Assembly: GCA_910576895.1 (NCBI GenBank)
Contig: CAJTJZ010000002.1
Location: forward strand, 1 to 64,000
Reading direction: 5' to 3'
Length of the DNA: 64,000 bases
DNA from: an uncultured Lachnospiraceae bacterium
GTDB lineage: Bacteria > Bacillota > Clostridia > Lachnospirales > Lachnospiraceae
Under the pieces are notes generated by a model. It was given only the letters and a program-made list of their open reading frames with translations, had not been told where the DNA came from and ran no database searches. The position numbers and the translations under genes were made by a program. Below, in pieces: positions 27,260-35,956 of this stretch (position 1 is its first letter; each line of letters opens with the position of its first letter).

Positions 27260-28237
27260 TTATTTTTGTTTTAAATATTCAAATCTTGGTGTGCCATCTT
27301 CCTCCCATGCAACTTCTAAAATCATTGCATGACGATTTGGATCAAAAAGAGGATCTCCAATAATTTCCTCATAAGGACGTGCATGGTAAATCATCAAATC
27401 TTTTGTATTATCATCTGATTTTGTAAAACTATTATGTCCCGGTCCATAAATTCCTTTTTCATAATCTGTTGTTAAAACAGGCATTCTAGACTTTTTCCAT
27501 GATAGAGGATCTAATAAATCAAAATCCTCCTCTGCTGTCAACATACCAACACAATAGCAAGCACCTGTTGCACTGGCAGAAAATGTTAAGAAAATCTTTC
27601 CATTATGTTTTATTACTGCTGGACCTTCATTTACCCAAAAATCCACCCGTTCCCAATCATAATCAGGTGTTGTTAAAAGTACCTGAACTGTTTTTAGCTT
27701 ACATGGATTTTCCATTTCTGCAATATAAAGATTAGAAATCTGCTTACCTACGCTAACTTTTTCTGCCCAAACATAATAGTATTTCCCTTTATTTTCAAAT
27801 ACCGTTCCATCCAAAGAAAATGCCCGAAAAGAAAATTCATCTTCAGGTGCACACTGCATTTTACCTTTTTCTACCCATGTTCCTGTCATTGGATCAGCAT
27901 CCTTGCATTCTAGAACATAAGGACGAATATTGAACATATTTCCTTCTTCCCCTGCTGCAAAATAAATATACCATGCCCCATCTAAATAATGAATCTCTGG
28001 TGCCCAGATATTACAGCTCATAATACCACTATCATGTTTTACCCATAGAGTCGCTTCTTTTGCGTCCTTTAATCCCATAATAGTATCGGCATGACGAAGT
28101 ATAATTTTATCATATGCTGGTACAGAAGCCGTAAAATAATAAGTACCATCTGTATGCTTGTACACATAAGGATCAGCACGTTGTGCAATAAATGGTTCAT
28201 TATAATCTGTGTACTTAAAATTATCTTTGTTTGTCAT
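27260..28237 (-). CDS. GH43-family arabinosidase/xylosidase
   Basis: A 325-residue five-bladed beta-propeller enzyme. The three expected acids are visible: general base Asp in RADPYVYKH (about residue 18), Asp in FSLDGTVF (about 145) and general acid Glu in WVNEGPAVIKHNG (about 200). HNSFTKSDDNT and YHARPYEE are typical of the end of the propeller. There is no signal peptide, so it is cytoplasmic and would act on imported arabino-oligosaccharides together with the GH51 enzyme. Whether it prefers arabinan or xylan side chains cannot be read from the sequence. It is monocistronic. Confidence 0.88.
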   Translation of the reverse strand: MTNKDNFKYTDYNEPFIAQRADPYVYKHTDGTYYFTASVPAYDKIILRHADTIMGLKDAKEATLWVKHDSGIMSCNIWAPEIHYLDGAWYIYFAAGEEGNMFNIRPYVLECKDADPMTGTWVEKGKMQCAPEDEFSFRAFSLDGTVFENKGKYYYVWAEKVSVGKQISNLYIAEMENPCKLKTVQVLLTTPDYDWERVDFWVNEGPAVIKHNGKIFLTFSASATGACYCVGMLTAEEDFDLLDPLSWKKSRMPVLTTDYEKGIYGPGHNSFTKSDDNTKDLMIYHARPYEEIIGDPLFDPNRHAMILEVAWEEDGTPRFEYLKQK

Positions 28238-28263
28238 AAAATACCTCCTTTTTCTTTCATAAT

Positions 28264-28290
28264 ATTATAGCACTATATTAGTTAAAACAA
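28264..28290 (-). promoter_or_regulatory. Promoter of the GH43 gene
   Basis: On the minus strand a perfect extended -10 (TGC-TATAAT, -10 at 28264-28269) has a weak TTGTTT -35 at a short 15-nt spacing. An AGGAGG site and the start codon follow. Confidence 0.55.
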
Positions 28291-28304
28291 TTCTTACAAA
28301 AAAA

Positions 28305-28556
28305 TTAAAGAACTGATTTATCCCCTTTTTTATATTTTTTCGCAGTTGTATAAATATGATATGCCGTAATTATAATGGCAATAATAAGAGCTGCCGTTGC
28401 AAATTGTAAAAATGTAATACCATTATAAGCAAAAAACATAAAGTCAATACAAAGCATCATAGCAAGTGACCATGCCATAGAAGCTATAAAAATAATAAGC
28501 GTCCATATAATTTCTTTTACAATATCTAATTGAAAAAAATGCCGAATACTATTCAT
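28305..28556 (-). CDS. Small two-helix membrane protein, unknown function
   Basis: An 83-residue protein with two long hydrophobic segments (about residues 16-40 and 48-68) and a Lys-rich cytoplasmic tail (TAKKYKKGDKSVL). GGAAG precedes the ATG. I do not recognise the family. It is separated from its neighbours by more than 65 nt on each side and is probably its own unit. Confidence 0.55.
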   Translation of the reverse strand: MNSIRHFFQLDIVKEIIWTLIIFIASMAWSLAMMLCIDFMFFAYNGITFLQFATAALIIAIIITAYHIYTTAKKYKKGDKSVL

Positions 28557-28691
28557 TTTTCAACTTCCTTTCTTAAAATTTTCATCATCATGTTAAAAGT
28601 ATACCTTATTTTTAACAGATTGTAAACAATTTTTGTTGATTTTTACTAATTTTTTTATGAAATTTTTATGAAGAAAGCAAAAATGCTCTTT

Positions 28692-29336
28692 CTATTTACT
28701 TTTTATTAATATCCTTACAAACTCTGTTATCACCCCTCCAATTACCATAAAAATCCCTATCTGCTCTGCTAGCTTTATCAACTTTTCTCTATGTTTTTTT
28801 CTTTCTGGCTTCCATATTTCTTCTCGAATCCAATCAAATGTTTTTTCTTCTCCCTCCTCTTTTAACATTCGCAGCATTTTCTCCAATAATTCCTCTGTTT
28901 TTGGATGTAAAATATAATGAGATTTTGAATTTTGAAAATATTCATAGGGTTCTGCATTTGTATAATTTTCTCCCAAATAATTTTTACTTGCTGCCACACG
29001 ATCGCAAAACATTTCTAAAACATACCGTATTGGCATTTCCATTCCGCACATTTGATGATCAGGTTCTGCACTATAATCAATCCAATATTCCAAATGATGC
29101 TTATTTCTTCCTTTATGATGCAGCCATGCTCCGCTATACCCTTTTACTTCACGTTCTGCATTATTTGGACTTCGCTTTCCTCCTTGATAATATATTACTC
29201 CCGGTAAAAATTCTACTAGATTATATTTAGAAATATCATGCAATAGTCCTTGTCGATAAAGACCCAATCGAAAACAATGTTCCTTTACAAGCTTTTTATG
29301 ATGATTAATTGTTTTTAAATGCCCAAGAAAATTCAC
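28692..29336 (-). CDS. DUF5662 family protein
   Basis: The conserved core FLGHLKTINHHKKLV ... GLYRQGLLHDISKYNLVEFLPGVIYYQG, rich in His and Asp, is characteristic of DUF5662 and suggests a metal-dependent HD-like or novel hydrolase; the function is unknown. The His-Asp pair in LLHDISKY and the HHKGRNKHHLEYW stretch are potential metal ligands. The start is taken as GTG 29336 behind GGGAGG (11-nt spacing), because the frame upstream to 29432 runs through a hairpin repeat and is not conserved. A C-terminal hydrophobic segment is present. Confidence 0.7.
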   Translation of the reverse strand: MNFLGHLKTINHHKKLVKEHCFRLGLYRQGLLHDISKYNLVEFLPGVIYYQGGKRSPNNAEREVKGYSGAWLHHKGRNKHHLEYWIDYSAEPDHQMCGMEMPIRYVLEMFCDRVAASKNYLGENYTNAEPYEYFQNSKSHYILHPKTEELLEKMLRMLKEEGEEKTFDWIREEIWKPERKKHREKLIKLAEQIGIFMVIGGVITEFVRILIKSK

Positions 29337-29414
29337 AATAAATAGCACCTCCCAACAATCTATATCGTGCCGACCGCAGCCACGAAGTGGCTTATTTCTT
29401 GTCGTGCACATCAT

Positions 29415-29454
29415 GTTATACTGAGCGGTCATGTTTTTCGACCGCCAGTATAAC
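29415..29454. repeat. REP-like hairpin upstream of the DUF5662 gene
   Basis: The 9-nt arms GTTATACTG/CAGTATAAC enclose a second stem GCGGTC/GACCGC with loop ATGTTTTTC. About three quarters of the positions match a second element at 32202-32237, which points to a dispersed repeat family. Confidence 0.7.
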
Positions 29455-29475
29455 TATAAACTCTTTACTATGAAT

Positions 29476-29506
29476 AGAAAACTCCCACAGCCTTTCCTGT
29501 GGGAGC
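29476..29506 (-). terminator. glgP: Terminator of glgP
   Basis: A perfect 9-bp stem CTCCCACAG/CTGTGGGAG with a 6-nt loop, followed on the minus strand by TTTTC, lies 30 nt after the glgP stop codon. Confidence 0.85.
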
Positions 29507-29534
29507 TTATACGCTTTTACCCTTTTATAAATAA

Positions 29535-32000
29535 TTAATCTTCTGGTAGCTCCACAGTTACTTTGTCAAGTTTCCAGATATCATCTACATATTCTTGAAT
29601 TGTTCTATCAGAAGAAAACTTTCCAACATGTGCAACATTAAGCATTGCCGATCTTGCCCATCCTGCCTGATTCCTATATGCCTCTTGTACTTTCTTTTGA
29701 GCTTCTTCATAAGAACGGAAATCTTTCAAAATAAAATATTGATCTGCTCTCTCATAACCATTTTGATCAAGCAAGGAATTATAAAGTTCTCGGAACATTT
29801 CCATATCATTTGGTAAATAAAAACCATTAATAAGTTGTGTTAGCACATTCCGGATATCTTGATCATTATTATAAATATCTCTTGGATTATAACCGCCATT
29901 TTGCTCATAGTTAATGACTTCTTCTGAAGTTAAACCAAAAATAAATGCATTTTCTTTGCCAACTTCTTCTACAATTTCTACATTAGCACCATCCATTGTA
30001 CCAAGAGTCAAAGCACCATTTAACATAAATTTCATATTACCTGTACCAGAAGCTTCTTTACTTGCTGTTGAAATTTGCTCTGATACATCAGCAGCAGCAA
30101 AAATCAATTCTGCATTGCTAACACGATAATTCTCAATAAAAACTACTTTAATTTTTCCTTGAATATTTCTATCATTATTTATTACATCACCAACGCTGTT
30201 AATTAACTTAATAATTGCTTTTGCTCTGCGATATCCAGCAGATGCTTTTGCACCAAAAATAAACGTTCTTGGATAAAAATCCATATCTGGATTTTGTTTT
30301 AATTCATTGTAAAGGTGCATAATATGAAGAATATTTAATAATTGTCTTTTATATTCATGAAGCCTCTTTACTTGAACATCAAAAATAGAACGTGGATCTA
30401 CTTCAATTCCATTATGTTCCTTAATATAATTTGCAAGACGTACTTTATTCTGATATTTAATGTTCATAAATTCCTTTTGGCTCTTTTCATCATCTACATA
30501 AACAGCTAATTCCTTCATATGGAATAAATCTGTAATCCAATCATCACCGATTTTATCCGTAACCCAGTTGGCTAATAATGGATTTCCATGTAATAAAAAT
30601 CTTCTTTGTGTAATACCATTTGTTTTATTATTAAATTTCTCTGGCATCATTTCATAGAAATCACGAAGTTCTTGATTTTTCAAAATCTCAGTATGAAGTC
30701 TTGCTACACCATTGACAGAAAAACTTCCTGCAATGGCAAGATGTGCCATTTTTACTTGTCCATCATAGACAATGGACATTTTTTCAATTTTACGGTTATC
30801 GCCCGGATATAAACGGCGAATTTCATTCTGAAAACGACGGTTGATTTCTTCTACAATCTGATAAATTCTTGGCAATAATCTGGAAAATAACTCTAATGGC
30901 CATTTTTCCAATGCTTCCGACATAATCGTATGATTTGTATAAGCACAAGTCTTTGTTGTAATTGACCATGCCTCATCCCACTCTAAGTTATATTCATCCA
31001 TAAGAATCCGCATAAACTCTGCTACTGTAACGGTTGGATGTGTATCATTTAATTGGAATACTACTTTTTCATAAATCTTGCGGATATCATTATGCTTTTC
31101 CATATATTTTGCTACAGCACGCTGCACACTTGCCGATACAAAGAAATATTGCTGTTTTAAACGCAGTTCCTTTCCTGCATAATGATTATCATTTGGATAA
31201 AGAACTTCACAAATTGTCCTTGCTAGATTTTGCTGTTCTACTGCACGTTGATAATCACCTTTATCAAAACGCTCTAAGTTAAAGGTATCAATTGCTTCTG
31301 CATCCCAAATACGAAGCGTATTTACAACATTATTTCCATAACCTACAATAGGAAGATCATATGGTACGGCACGCACAGATTGATAATTTTCCTGAACAAA
31401 CTTATCCCTTCCATTTTCTCTCCGCATGGTTACATAACCACCAAATTTTACTTCTACAGCATATTCTTCTCTACGAATCTCAAATGGATTCCCATGCTTT
31501 AACCAATCATCTGGTTTTTCTACCTGAAAACCATTATCAATCTTTTGCTTAAACATACCATATTTATAACGAATACCACAACCATAAGCAGGGTATCCAA
31601 GCGTAGAAAGAGAATCTAAAAAGCAAGCAGCAAGCCGTCCTAAACCACCATTTCCAAGAGCAGCATCTGGCTCTTGATCCTCAATTGTATTCAAATCAAG
31701 TCCAAGTTCTTCCAAAGCCTCGCTAATTTCCTTATTTGCTTTTATATTAATAATTATATTTCCGAGGGCACGTCCTGTCAAAAATTCCATAGACAAGTAA
31801 TAAACTGTTTTTACATCCTGTTTTTCATATTCTTTATGTGTAGCCATCCACTGATCTACTACAATATCTTTCACAGCATAAGCAACTGCCTGAAAAAGCT
31901 CTCTTTGCTTTGCTTCCCTCACAGATTTCCGAAAAAGAACCTTAACATAATCTGTGACTTCTTTTTTAAATTTTTTCTTGTCAACTGTAACTGTCTTCAT
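29535..32000 (-). CDS. glgP: Glycogen/starch phosphorylase
   Basis: An 821-residue GT35 enzyme that releases glucose-1-phosphate from alpha-1,4-glucan ends. The pyridoxal-phosphate signature EASGTGNMKFMLNGAL (with the PLP-bearing Lys), the phosphate-contact region FGAKASAGYRRAKAIIK and the early DAALGNGGLGRLAACFLDS are all intact. The start is ATG 32000, with AGG 7 nt upstream; GTG and TTG codons just upstream are in frame but poorly spaced. No glgA/B/C neighbour is present, so it stands alone here. Confidence 0.95.
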   Translation of the reverse strand: MKTVTVDKKKFKKEVTDYVKVLFRKSVREAKQRELFQAVAYAVKDIVVDQWMATHKEYEKQDVKTVYYLSMEFLTGRALGNIIINIKANKEISEALEELGLDLNTIEDQEPDAALGNGGLGRLAACFLDSLSTLGYPAYGCGIRYKYGMFKQKIDNGFQVEKPDDWLKHGNPFEIRREEYAVEVKFGGYVTMRRENGRDKFVQENYQSVRAVPYDLPIVGYGNNVVNTLRIWDAEAIDTFNLERFDKGDYQRAVEQQNLARTICEVLYPNDNHYAGKELRLKQQYFFVSASVQRAVAKYMEKHNDIRKIYEKVVFQLNDTHPTVTVAEFMRILMDEYNLEWDEAWSITTKTCAYTNHTIMSEALEKWPLELFSRLLPRIYQIVEEINRRFQNEIRRLYPGDNRKIEKMSIVYDGQVKMAHLAIAGSFSVNGVARLHTEILKNQELRDFYEMMPEKFNNKTNGITQRRFLLHGNPLLANWVTDKIGDDWITDLFHMKELAVYVDDEKSQKEFMNIKYQNKVRLANYIKEHNGIEVDPRSIFDVQVKRLHEYKRQLLNILHIMHLYNELKQNPDMDFYPRTFIFGAKASAGYRRAKAIIKLINSVGDVINNDRNIQGKIKVVFIENYRVSNAELIFAAADVSEQISTASKEASGTGNMKFMLNGALTLGTMDGANVEIVEEVGKENAFIFGLTSEEVINYEQNGGYNPRDIYNNDQDIRNVLTQLINGFYLPNDMEMFRELYNSLLDQNGYERADQYFILKDFRSYEEAQKKVQEAYRNQAGWARSAMLNVAHVGKFSSDRTIQEYVDDIWKLDKVTVELPED

Positions 32001-32138
32001 CAACACACCTTTCCTTCCATGAGCATTTTAAAATTTCATAGTACAAAAAAAAATTAATACACCATTTTATTATATACTATTATTTCCAAAAAAGGAAGTA
32101 AGAAATCTTTATTTTTTTGCGGCTTTACTAATTTATAA

Positions 32139-32188
32139 GTCAAGTTCGTTTTTATAAGTTTAACTAATCTTATAAAAACAAACCTGAC
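32139..32188. repeat. Long intergenic hairpin, GTCA-n-GTT family
   Basis: GTCA-a-GTTcG then an 11-bp perfect stem GTTTTTATAAG/CTTATAAAAAC, closing with CaAAC-c-TGAC. The outer architecture matches the hairpins at 13220-13276. It lies between ileS and glgP. Confidence 0.6.
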
Positions 32189-32201
32189 AACTTACATCAA
32201 T

Positions 32202-32237
32202 TTATACTAAGAGTCAAGTTTTTCAACCACTAGTATA
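32202..32237 (-). repeat. REP-like hairpin directly after the ileS stop
   Basis: TATACTA/TAGTATA arms enclose AAGAGTCAAGTTTTTCAACCAC. It is a sequence relative of the hairpin at 29415-29454 and may serve as the 3' end of the ileS transcript. Confidence 0.6.
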
Positions 32238-35200
32238 TTATAATTTTTCAACAGATAGTGTAACAAGTTCTCCATTAATATCCCATTCTTTTGCATATCT
32301 TACCTTGCCAACCAACATTTTCTCAGCTAAAACCTTAGAAGCAATCATTTCCTGATTTTTTTCCATAATTGCAGCAATTTTTTCATTTCCTTCACTTGCT
32401 ACTACAATATGATCCATTACTTCAAATCCTGCTTCTTTTCGCATTGTTTGAAGTTTGCTAATAATTTCATAAACAAACCCTTCTTCGATAAGTTCCTTCG
32501 TTAAATTTGTATCTATTACAACAGTAATTCCATGATCAGAACCGCTAACAAAGCCTTCCTTTTGTGCTGCTTCAATCAATAAATCTTCTTTTTCAATTAC
32601 ATGTTCTGTTCCCTCAATTACAATTGTCAAACTTCCTTTTGCCTCAATTTCATCCATAGCCTGATTTCCATTTAATTCAGAAAGAACCCTCTTTACTTCA
32701 TTAATTTGCTTTCCAAAACGGCGACCTAATGTTTTTAACTGTGGTTTTAATGTATAATCTGTAAAGTTTCTAACATCATCTGTCATTATAATATTTTTCA
32801 CATTTAATTCATCCTTTGCAATTTCCCTATAAAAATCAGAAAGTTCTTTCTCTGCCTTTACATACATTGTATTAATTGGCTGACGTGTTTTTATATTTGC
32901 TGTATTTCTTGCTGCACGTCCAAGTACAACCAGCTCCAAAATAGATTCCATATCTTCTTCTAATTTTTTATCAATTAAGTGTTCCTCTACCTTTGGAAAA
33001 TCACATAAATGAATACTTTCTTTTGCATTTTTATCAACACTTCTTACAAGATTTTGATAAATATCCTCTGTCATAAATGGAATCATTGGTGCTGCTGCTT
33101 TACTAATCGTTACTAAAGCTGTATATAACGTCATATAAGCATTGATCTTATCCTTTTCCATGCCTTTTGCCCAAAAACGTTCTCTGCCCCTGCGAACATA
33201 CCAATTACTCATCTCATCTACAAAATCCTGCAAAACCCTTGCTGTTTCTGGAATTTTATAATTTTCCAGATTTTCATCCACAGCTTTTACCGTAGAATTT
33301 AATTTAGAAAGAAGCCATCTGTCCATAATAGAAAGACTTGCAATATCTAATATATGCTCCATTGGATTAAACTTATCAATCTCTGCATATAGAACATAAA
33401 AAGCATAGGTATTCCAAAGTGTTCCCATAAACTTTCTCTGTCCTTCCAGCACAACTTTTCCATGAAAACGATTTGGCAGCCATGGTGCACTGTTAATATA
33501 GAAATACCAACGAATGGCATCTGCTCCATATTGCTCTAATGCTTCAAATGGATCAACAGCATTTCCTTTCGATTTGGCCATTTTCTGTCCATTTTCATCT
33601 TGTACATGTCCAAGTACAATCACATTTTTATAAGGGGCTTTGTTAAATAAAAGTGTTGACTCTGCCATCAAGGAATAAAACCAGCCTCTTGTTTGATCCA
33701 CTGCCTCAGAAATAAAATCTGCTGGAAATTGCTGCTCAAATAATTCTTTATTTTCAAATGGATAATGATGTTGTGCAAATGGCATTGCTCCTGAATCAAA
33801 CCAACAATCAATAACTTCTGGCACTCGATGCATTTCTTTTCCACAATGAGGACATGGAATGGTTATCGTATCAATATATGGTCTATGAAGCTCTATCTTT
33901 GCAGCCTCCGGATTTTTACTTTTTTCGGCAAGTTCTTGACGGCTTCCAATCGCTTCCATATGACCGCAAGAACATTCCCAGATATTTAATGGTGTTCCCC
34001 AATAACGATTTCTTGATACGCCCCAGTCTTGAATATTTTCCAGCCAGTCACCAAAGCGACCCTTTCCAATTGATTCTGGAATCCAATTTACCGTATTATT
34101 ATTCTCTACTAATTCGTCTTTTACTTCTGTCATCTTAATAAACCAAGACTCTCTTGCATAATAAATCAGTGGTGTATCGCATCGCCAGCAATGCGGATAA
34201 CTATGCTCAAATTTTGGTGCAGAAAATAACAATCCCTTTTTATCAAGATCTTGTAAAATCATAGGATCTGCTTTTTTACAGAAAATACCTGCATAATCCG
34301 TTTCTTCTGTCATTTCTCCTTTTCCATCAACAAGTTGTACAAAAGGAAGATCATATTTACGTCCAACATTTGCATCATCTTCACCAAAAGCAGGTGCAAT
34401 ATGAACAACTCCTGTGCCATCACCCATAGTAACATAGGAATCACAAGTAATATAAAATGCTTTCTTATGCTGTTTTTCACAAATAGGAGTAGCATAAGGA
34501 AATAATGGTTCATATTCCTTATATTCCAGTTCTTTTCCTGTATATTTCTCTAAAATCGTATAGGCCTTATCTTCTGTTTTTTCCGCAAGTTTTGAAAGAA
34601 CAGAATCTAACAATGCCTCTGCCATATAGTAAGTATTGCCATCAAGGGCTGCTACTTTACAATAAATTTCTTCTGGATTTACACAAAGTGCTACATTCGA
34701 TGGAAGTGTCCATGGTGTTGTTGTCCATGCTAAGATATAAGCATCTTCATCTTTTACTTTAAAACGTGCTACTGCCGAACGCTCCTTAATATCTCGATAC
34801 CCTTGTGCCACTTCATGAGAAGAAAGCGGTGTTCCGCAGCGTGGGCAATAAGGAACAATTTTAAATCCTTTATATAAAAGCTTTCTATCCCAGATTTGCT
34901 TTAATGCCCACCACTCTGACTCTATAAAATCATCATGATAAGTGACATAAGGATTTTCCATATCTGCCCAAAAACCAACAGTACCAGAAAAATCCTCCCA
35001 CATTCCTTTATATTTCCATACAGATTCCTTACATTTTTCAATAAATGGATCAAGCCCATATTCTTCAATTTGTTCTTTCCCATCAAGCCCCAGCATTTTT
35101 TCTACTTCCAGCTCTACAGGAAGTCCATGGGTATCCCATCCAGCCTTTCTTGGAACTAAATAACCTTTCATTGTACGATAACGTGGAATCATATCTTTAA

Positions 35201-35390
35201 TGACTCTTGTTAAGACATGACCAATATGTGGTTTGCCATTTGCTGTTGGCGGACCATCATAAAAAGTATAAACAGGTCCTTCTTTTCTGGATTCCATACT
35301 CTTTTCAAAAATCTTATTCTCTTTCCAAAATGCAACGGTTTTCTTTTCTCTGTCTACAAAATTCATATTTGTAGATACTTTTTTATACAT
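32238..35390 (-). CDS. ileS: Isoleucyl-tRNA synthetase, IleS2 (eukaryote-like) type
   Basis: A 1050-residue class I synthetase. HIGH is present in TANGKPHIGHVLTR, and the second signature is KMAKSKGNAVDP. The editing (CP1) region contains LAWTTTPWTLPSN and GTGVVHIAPAFGEDD. GWDTHGLPVELEVEKMLGL is the form found in the eukaryote-like IleS2 branch rather than the GLPIE of IleS1. The start is ATG 35390 behind AAGGAGG, directly after the T-box terminator. It charges tRNA-Ile. Confidence 0.95.
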   Translation of the reverse strand: MYKKVSTNMNFVDREKKTVAFWKENKIFEKSMESRKEGPVYTFYDGPPTANGKPHIGHVLTRVIKDMIPRYRTMKGYLVPRKAGWDTHGLPVELEVEKMLGLDGKEQIEEYGLDPFIEKCKESVWKYKGMWEDFSGTVGFWADMENPYVTYHDDFIESEWWALKQIWDRKLLYKGFKIVPYCPRCGTPLSSHEVAQGYRDIKERSAVARFKVKDEDAYILAWTTTPWTLPSNVALCVNPEEIYCKVAALDGNTYYMAEALLDSVLSKLAEKTEDKAYTILEKYTGKELEYKEYEPLFPYATPICEKQHKKAFYITCDSYVTMGDGTGVVHIAPAFGEDDANVGRKYDLPFVQLVDGKGEMTEETDYAGIFCKKADPMILQDLDKKGLLFSAPKFEHSYPHCWRCDTPLIYYARESWFIKMTEVKDELVENNNTVNWIPESIGKGRFGDWLENIQDWGVSRNRYWGTPLNIWECSCGHMEAIGSRQELAEKSKNPEAAKIELHRPYIDTITIPCPHCGKEMHRVPEVIDCWFDSGAMPFAQHHYPFENKELFEQQFPADFISEAVDQTRGWFYSLMAESTLLFNKAPYKNVIVLGHVQDENGQKMAKSKGNAVDPFEALEQYGADAIRWYFYINSAPWLPNRFHGKVVLEGQRKFMGTLWNTYAFYVLYAEIDKFNPMEHILDIASLSIMDRWLLSKLNSTVKAVDENLENYKIPETARVLQDFVDEMSNWYVRRGRERFWAKGMEKDKINAYMTLYTALVTISKAAAPMIPFMTEDIYQNLVRSVDKNAKESIHLCDFPKVEEHLIDKKLEEDMESILELVVLGRAARNTANIKTRQPINTMYVKAEKELSDFYREIAKDELNVKNIIMTDDVRNFTDYTLKPQLKTLGRRFGKQINEVKRVLSELNGNQAMDEIEAKGSLTIVIEGTEHVIEKEDLLIEAAQKEGFVSGSDHGITVVIDTNLTKELIEEGFVYEIISKLQTMRKEAGFEVMDHIVVASEGNEKIAAIMEKNQEMIASKVLAEKMLVGKVRYAKEWDINGELVTLSVEKL

Positions 35391-35748
35391 ATAAACTACC
35401 TCCTTAAAAAATAAAAAAAGCCCTGCCCAAAATAGGGCAAGAGCATACAAAAACGAAACAATGCTAAGAATCTGCTGTTAATAATTAGCATCTATCTCTT
35501 TCTTTTTACCACCTATTTTTATTTTTAACTGTACTCTGCGATTTTACTTTCGCATTTATACATTTCCATCTAACGGTGGATACCGGCGGGGCTTAGTTGA
35601 TAAAAATCGTTCAGCCTGCAACTCTAGAGTGATTTTCCTGCCAGTTTACTCATATCGGGTTTCCACTCTCCCCGACTCACTGTTATTTTCATAATTACAA
35701 TAAATTGTAATCAAGGCAACTACTTTCTCTGTCATCGTTTTTTTTATG
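35391..35748 (-). promoter_or_regulatory. Ile-responsive T-box riboswitch
   Basis: The roughly 358-nt leader has the T-box elements in order on the minus strand: an AGAGAAAGTAG early motif, a distal GGGGAGAGTGG segment, a specifier loop GAAAATCAC in which ATC (35633-35631) is an Ile codon followed by A, then GAGTTGCAGGCTGAAC, the T-box core AATAGGTGGTAA near 35510, and a terminator hairpin GCTCTTGCCC/GGGCAGGGC followed by TTTTTTT (35413-35445) just before the ribosome binding site. Uncharged tRNA-Ile is expected to stabilise the antiterminator. The T-box core deviates somewhat from consensus. Confidence 0.85.
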
Positions 35749-35754
35749 GCTCTT

Positions 35755-35783
35755 ATCATATTACAAAAGAAAAGAACTGTCAA
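35755..35783 (-). promoter_or_regulatory. Promoter of the T-box/ileS unit
   Basis: On the minus strand TTGACA (35778-35783), 17-nt spacer, TATGAT (35755-35760). Transcription would begin at about 35748, the 5' edge of the T-box leader. Confidence 0.8.
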
Positions 35784-35851
35784 GACTGAAAAATTCAAAA
35801 AATCAGATGAAAGCCAAATTTAAGAACACGATCAAATTTTTTCTGCCATCC

Positions 35852-35880
35852 TTGACATTTTCTGCTATAATCTCTATACT
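35852..35880 (+). promoter_or_regulatory. Promoter of the carboxypeptidase gene
   Basis: TTGACA (35852-35857), 17-nt spacer, TATACT (35875-35880), divergent from the ileS promoter. Confidence 0.75.
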
Positions 35881-35956
35881 AATTTATACTGACTAATAAA
35901 AACTTATTGTATTCTTTCAATATAGAAAGGCATTGGCTGCCAGAAAGGAAAAAAAT

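Noticed and set aside
35575..35595. Plus-strand GGTGGATACCGGCG resembling a T-box core
   Set aside because: The specifier, terminator and downstream synthetase are all on the minus strand; the plus-strand match is coincidental.
35852..35871. TTGACA followed by TATAAT at 8-nt spacing
   Set aside because: The spacing is too short; the same TTGACA pairs with TATACT at 17 nt.
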